Assembly: GCF_028640845.1 (NCBI RefSeq)
Contig: NC_080542.1
Coordinates: 150,008,179-150,072,178, forward strand
From: Ahaetulla prasina
Taxonomy: Eukaryota; Chordata; Lepidosauria; Squamata; Colubridae
Length of the DNA stretch: 64,000 nucleotides
Reading direction: 5' to 3'
Positions 62,788 to 64,000 of the stretch are shown here, piece after piece (the first letter of the stretch is position 1; the number at the start of each line of letters is the position of its first letter). The notes under the pieces are model-generated. The model saw nothing but the letters and a program-made list of their open reading frames with translations. It was not told the origin of the DNA and made no database searches. The translations under genes and the position numbers were made by a program.

Positions 62788-64000
62788 AAAGGACAAATAT
62801 AAAAAGTGGAAAGGGGCAAATAACTAAGGCAGAATATGAGCAAATAGCCCGAGCCTGTAAAGATGAAGTGAGGAAAGCTAAGGCTCACAATGAACAAAGG
62901 CTAGCGACAAAAGTAAAAAATAATAAAAAAAGCTTCTTCCAACATGTTAAAAACAAGAAAAAAGTCAAGGAAACAATTGGCCCATTGCTGGGAGAAAGTG
63001 GCAAGAAGATGACAAGCAACAGGGAGAAAGCAGATCTACTTAACTCATTTTTTGCATCTGTCTTTACACAAAAGGAAAAAACAATCCAACCTATCAAAAA
63101 CAGCACTACAAAAAACAGATTAGAAACACAAGTTAAAATAGGGAAGAAAATGGTAAGTGAACACCTGTCTACCCTAGACGAGTTCAAATCACCAGGACCG
63201 GATGGATTACACCCCAAGGTTCTGAAGGAACTGGCAGAGGTGATCTCAGAACCACTGAACTATATCTTTCAAAGATCCTGGAGCACAGGGCAGCTGCCAG
63301 AGGACTGGAAAAGAGCTGATGTAGTTCCCATCTTCAAAAAAGAAAAAAACAGATCCAGGAAACTACAGACCTATCAGTCTGACCTCAATACCGGGGAAGA
63401 TTCTGGAAAAGATAATCAAGCAACGAATCACCGAACACCTAGAAGCAAACAAAGTAATAACCAAAAGCCAACATGGGTTTGTCAAAAACAGATCATGCCA
63501 GACTAATCTTATCGCATTCTTTGACAAAATGACAAAATTAGTAGACCAGAGGAATGCTGTTGATATAATTTACTTGGACTTCAGTAAAGCATTTGATAAA
63601 GTAGACCATAACCTACTACTAGATAAAGTAGAAAATGTGGGTTAGACAGCACCACCACCAGATGGATTCGTAACTGGCTGACCAACCGCACTCAACGTGT
63701 AGTCCTCAACGGAACTACATCCACATGGAGGAAGTATGCAGTGGAGTACCCCAAGGCTCTGTTTTAGGCCCAGTACTCTTCAACATCTTCATCAATGACT
63801 TGGACGAGGGATAGATGGGGAACTCATCAAATTTGCAGATGACACCAAGCTGGCAGGAATAGCCAACACTCCAGAAGATAGGCTCAAGTTACAGAAAGAT
63901 CTTGACAGACTTGAACATTGGCGCTATCTAACAAAATGAAATTCAACAGTGAAAAAGTAAGGTTCTACATTTAGGCCAAAAACAAAATGCACCAGTACCG
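62788..64000 (+). mobile_element. CR1 LINE, 5'-truncated, runs off right edge
   Basis: Nearly identical to the CR1 at 17849-19074: RT with [40 protein letters not shown]. Starts abruptly at GGACAAATATAAAAAGTGG. From about 63340 on it differs from the other copy mainly by one- or two-base shortening of homopolymer runs, which destroys the frame. Confidence 0.92.

Overview
The window is nuclear DNA of a squamate reptile, most likely a snake. The signs are CR1, L2 and L1 LINEs with squamate-type tails, chromovirus (Gypsy) LTR elements, hAT-like MITEs, and a minus-strand CR1-L3-like element ending at an (AATAG)n array, a combination described for snakes. The species call is inference. Introns, TATA boxes and target-site duplications (TSDs) show eukaryotic DNA. 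No tRNA, rRNA or CRISPR array was seen.

Host genes. The main gene lies on the minus strand and belongs to the stonustoxin-like (SNTX/MACPF) superfamily. Coding exon 1 is at 59017-59113 and a 3.2-kb exon 2 at 30425-33645. The predicted order is MACPF-like, helical (FAT-like), thioredoxin-like, FN3, FN3, P-loop GTPase, FN3, with a splice donor at the end, so more exons follow. A GIMAP GTPase (27592-28387, minus) lies downstream. A second, inverted locus on the plus strand holds a broken copy of the FN3-GTPase-FN3 part (9436-10868) and a GIMAP-like gene (12891-14895) whose P-loop lysine is replaced.

Mobile DNA, left to right. 1-8380: a minus-strand L2 LINE split by a young chromovirus (968-6402, TSD GACCC). 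8385-9435: L1 3' debris carrying a palindromic MITE. 11330-12665: two CR1 3' ends. 13245-13479: a hAT-like MITE. 15750-16065: a 5'-truncated L1. 16690-19779: a CR1. 19883-24477: a second Gypsy without chromodomain (TSD GTCCC). 25926-27560: the CR1-L3-like element with a MITE inside. 29656-30134: a solo LTR (TSD ATGGC). 33965-34831: a large hAT-like MITE.

The 23.8-kb block 35062-58894 is one L1 with a 16-bp TSD sitting in intron 1 of the SNTX-like gene. It was later invaded by a twin-primed L1 (35686-36399), a run of three L2 elements (36516-47859) that itself received a chromovirus (40497-46321), and another chromovirus (51252-57333, TSD GAATG). Removing the nested pieces leaves an L1 of about 5.7 kb. 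Beyond exon 1 are CR1, L2 and L1 fragments and a CR1 running off the right edge.

The most striking small-scale signal is that all three chromoviruses carry an 11-12 nt primer-binding site complementary to a site in their own 5' LTR about 25-32 nt downstream of a TATA box. This is the signature of self-primed reverse transcription known from Tf1 and sushi elements.
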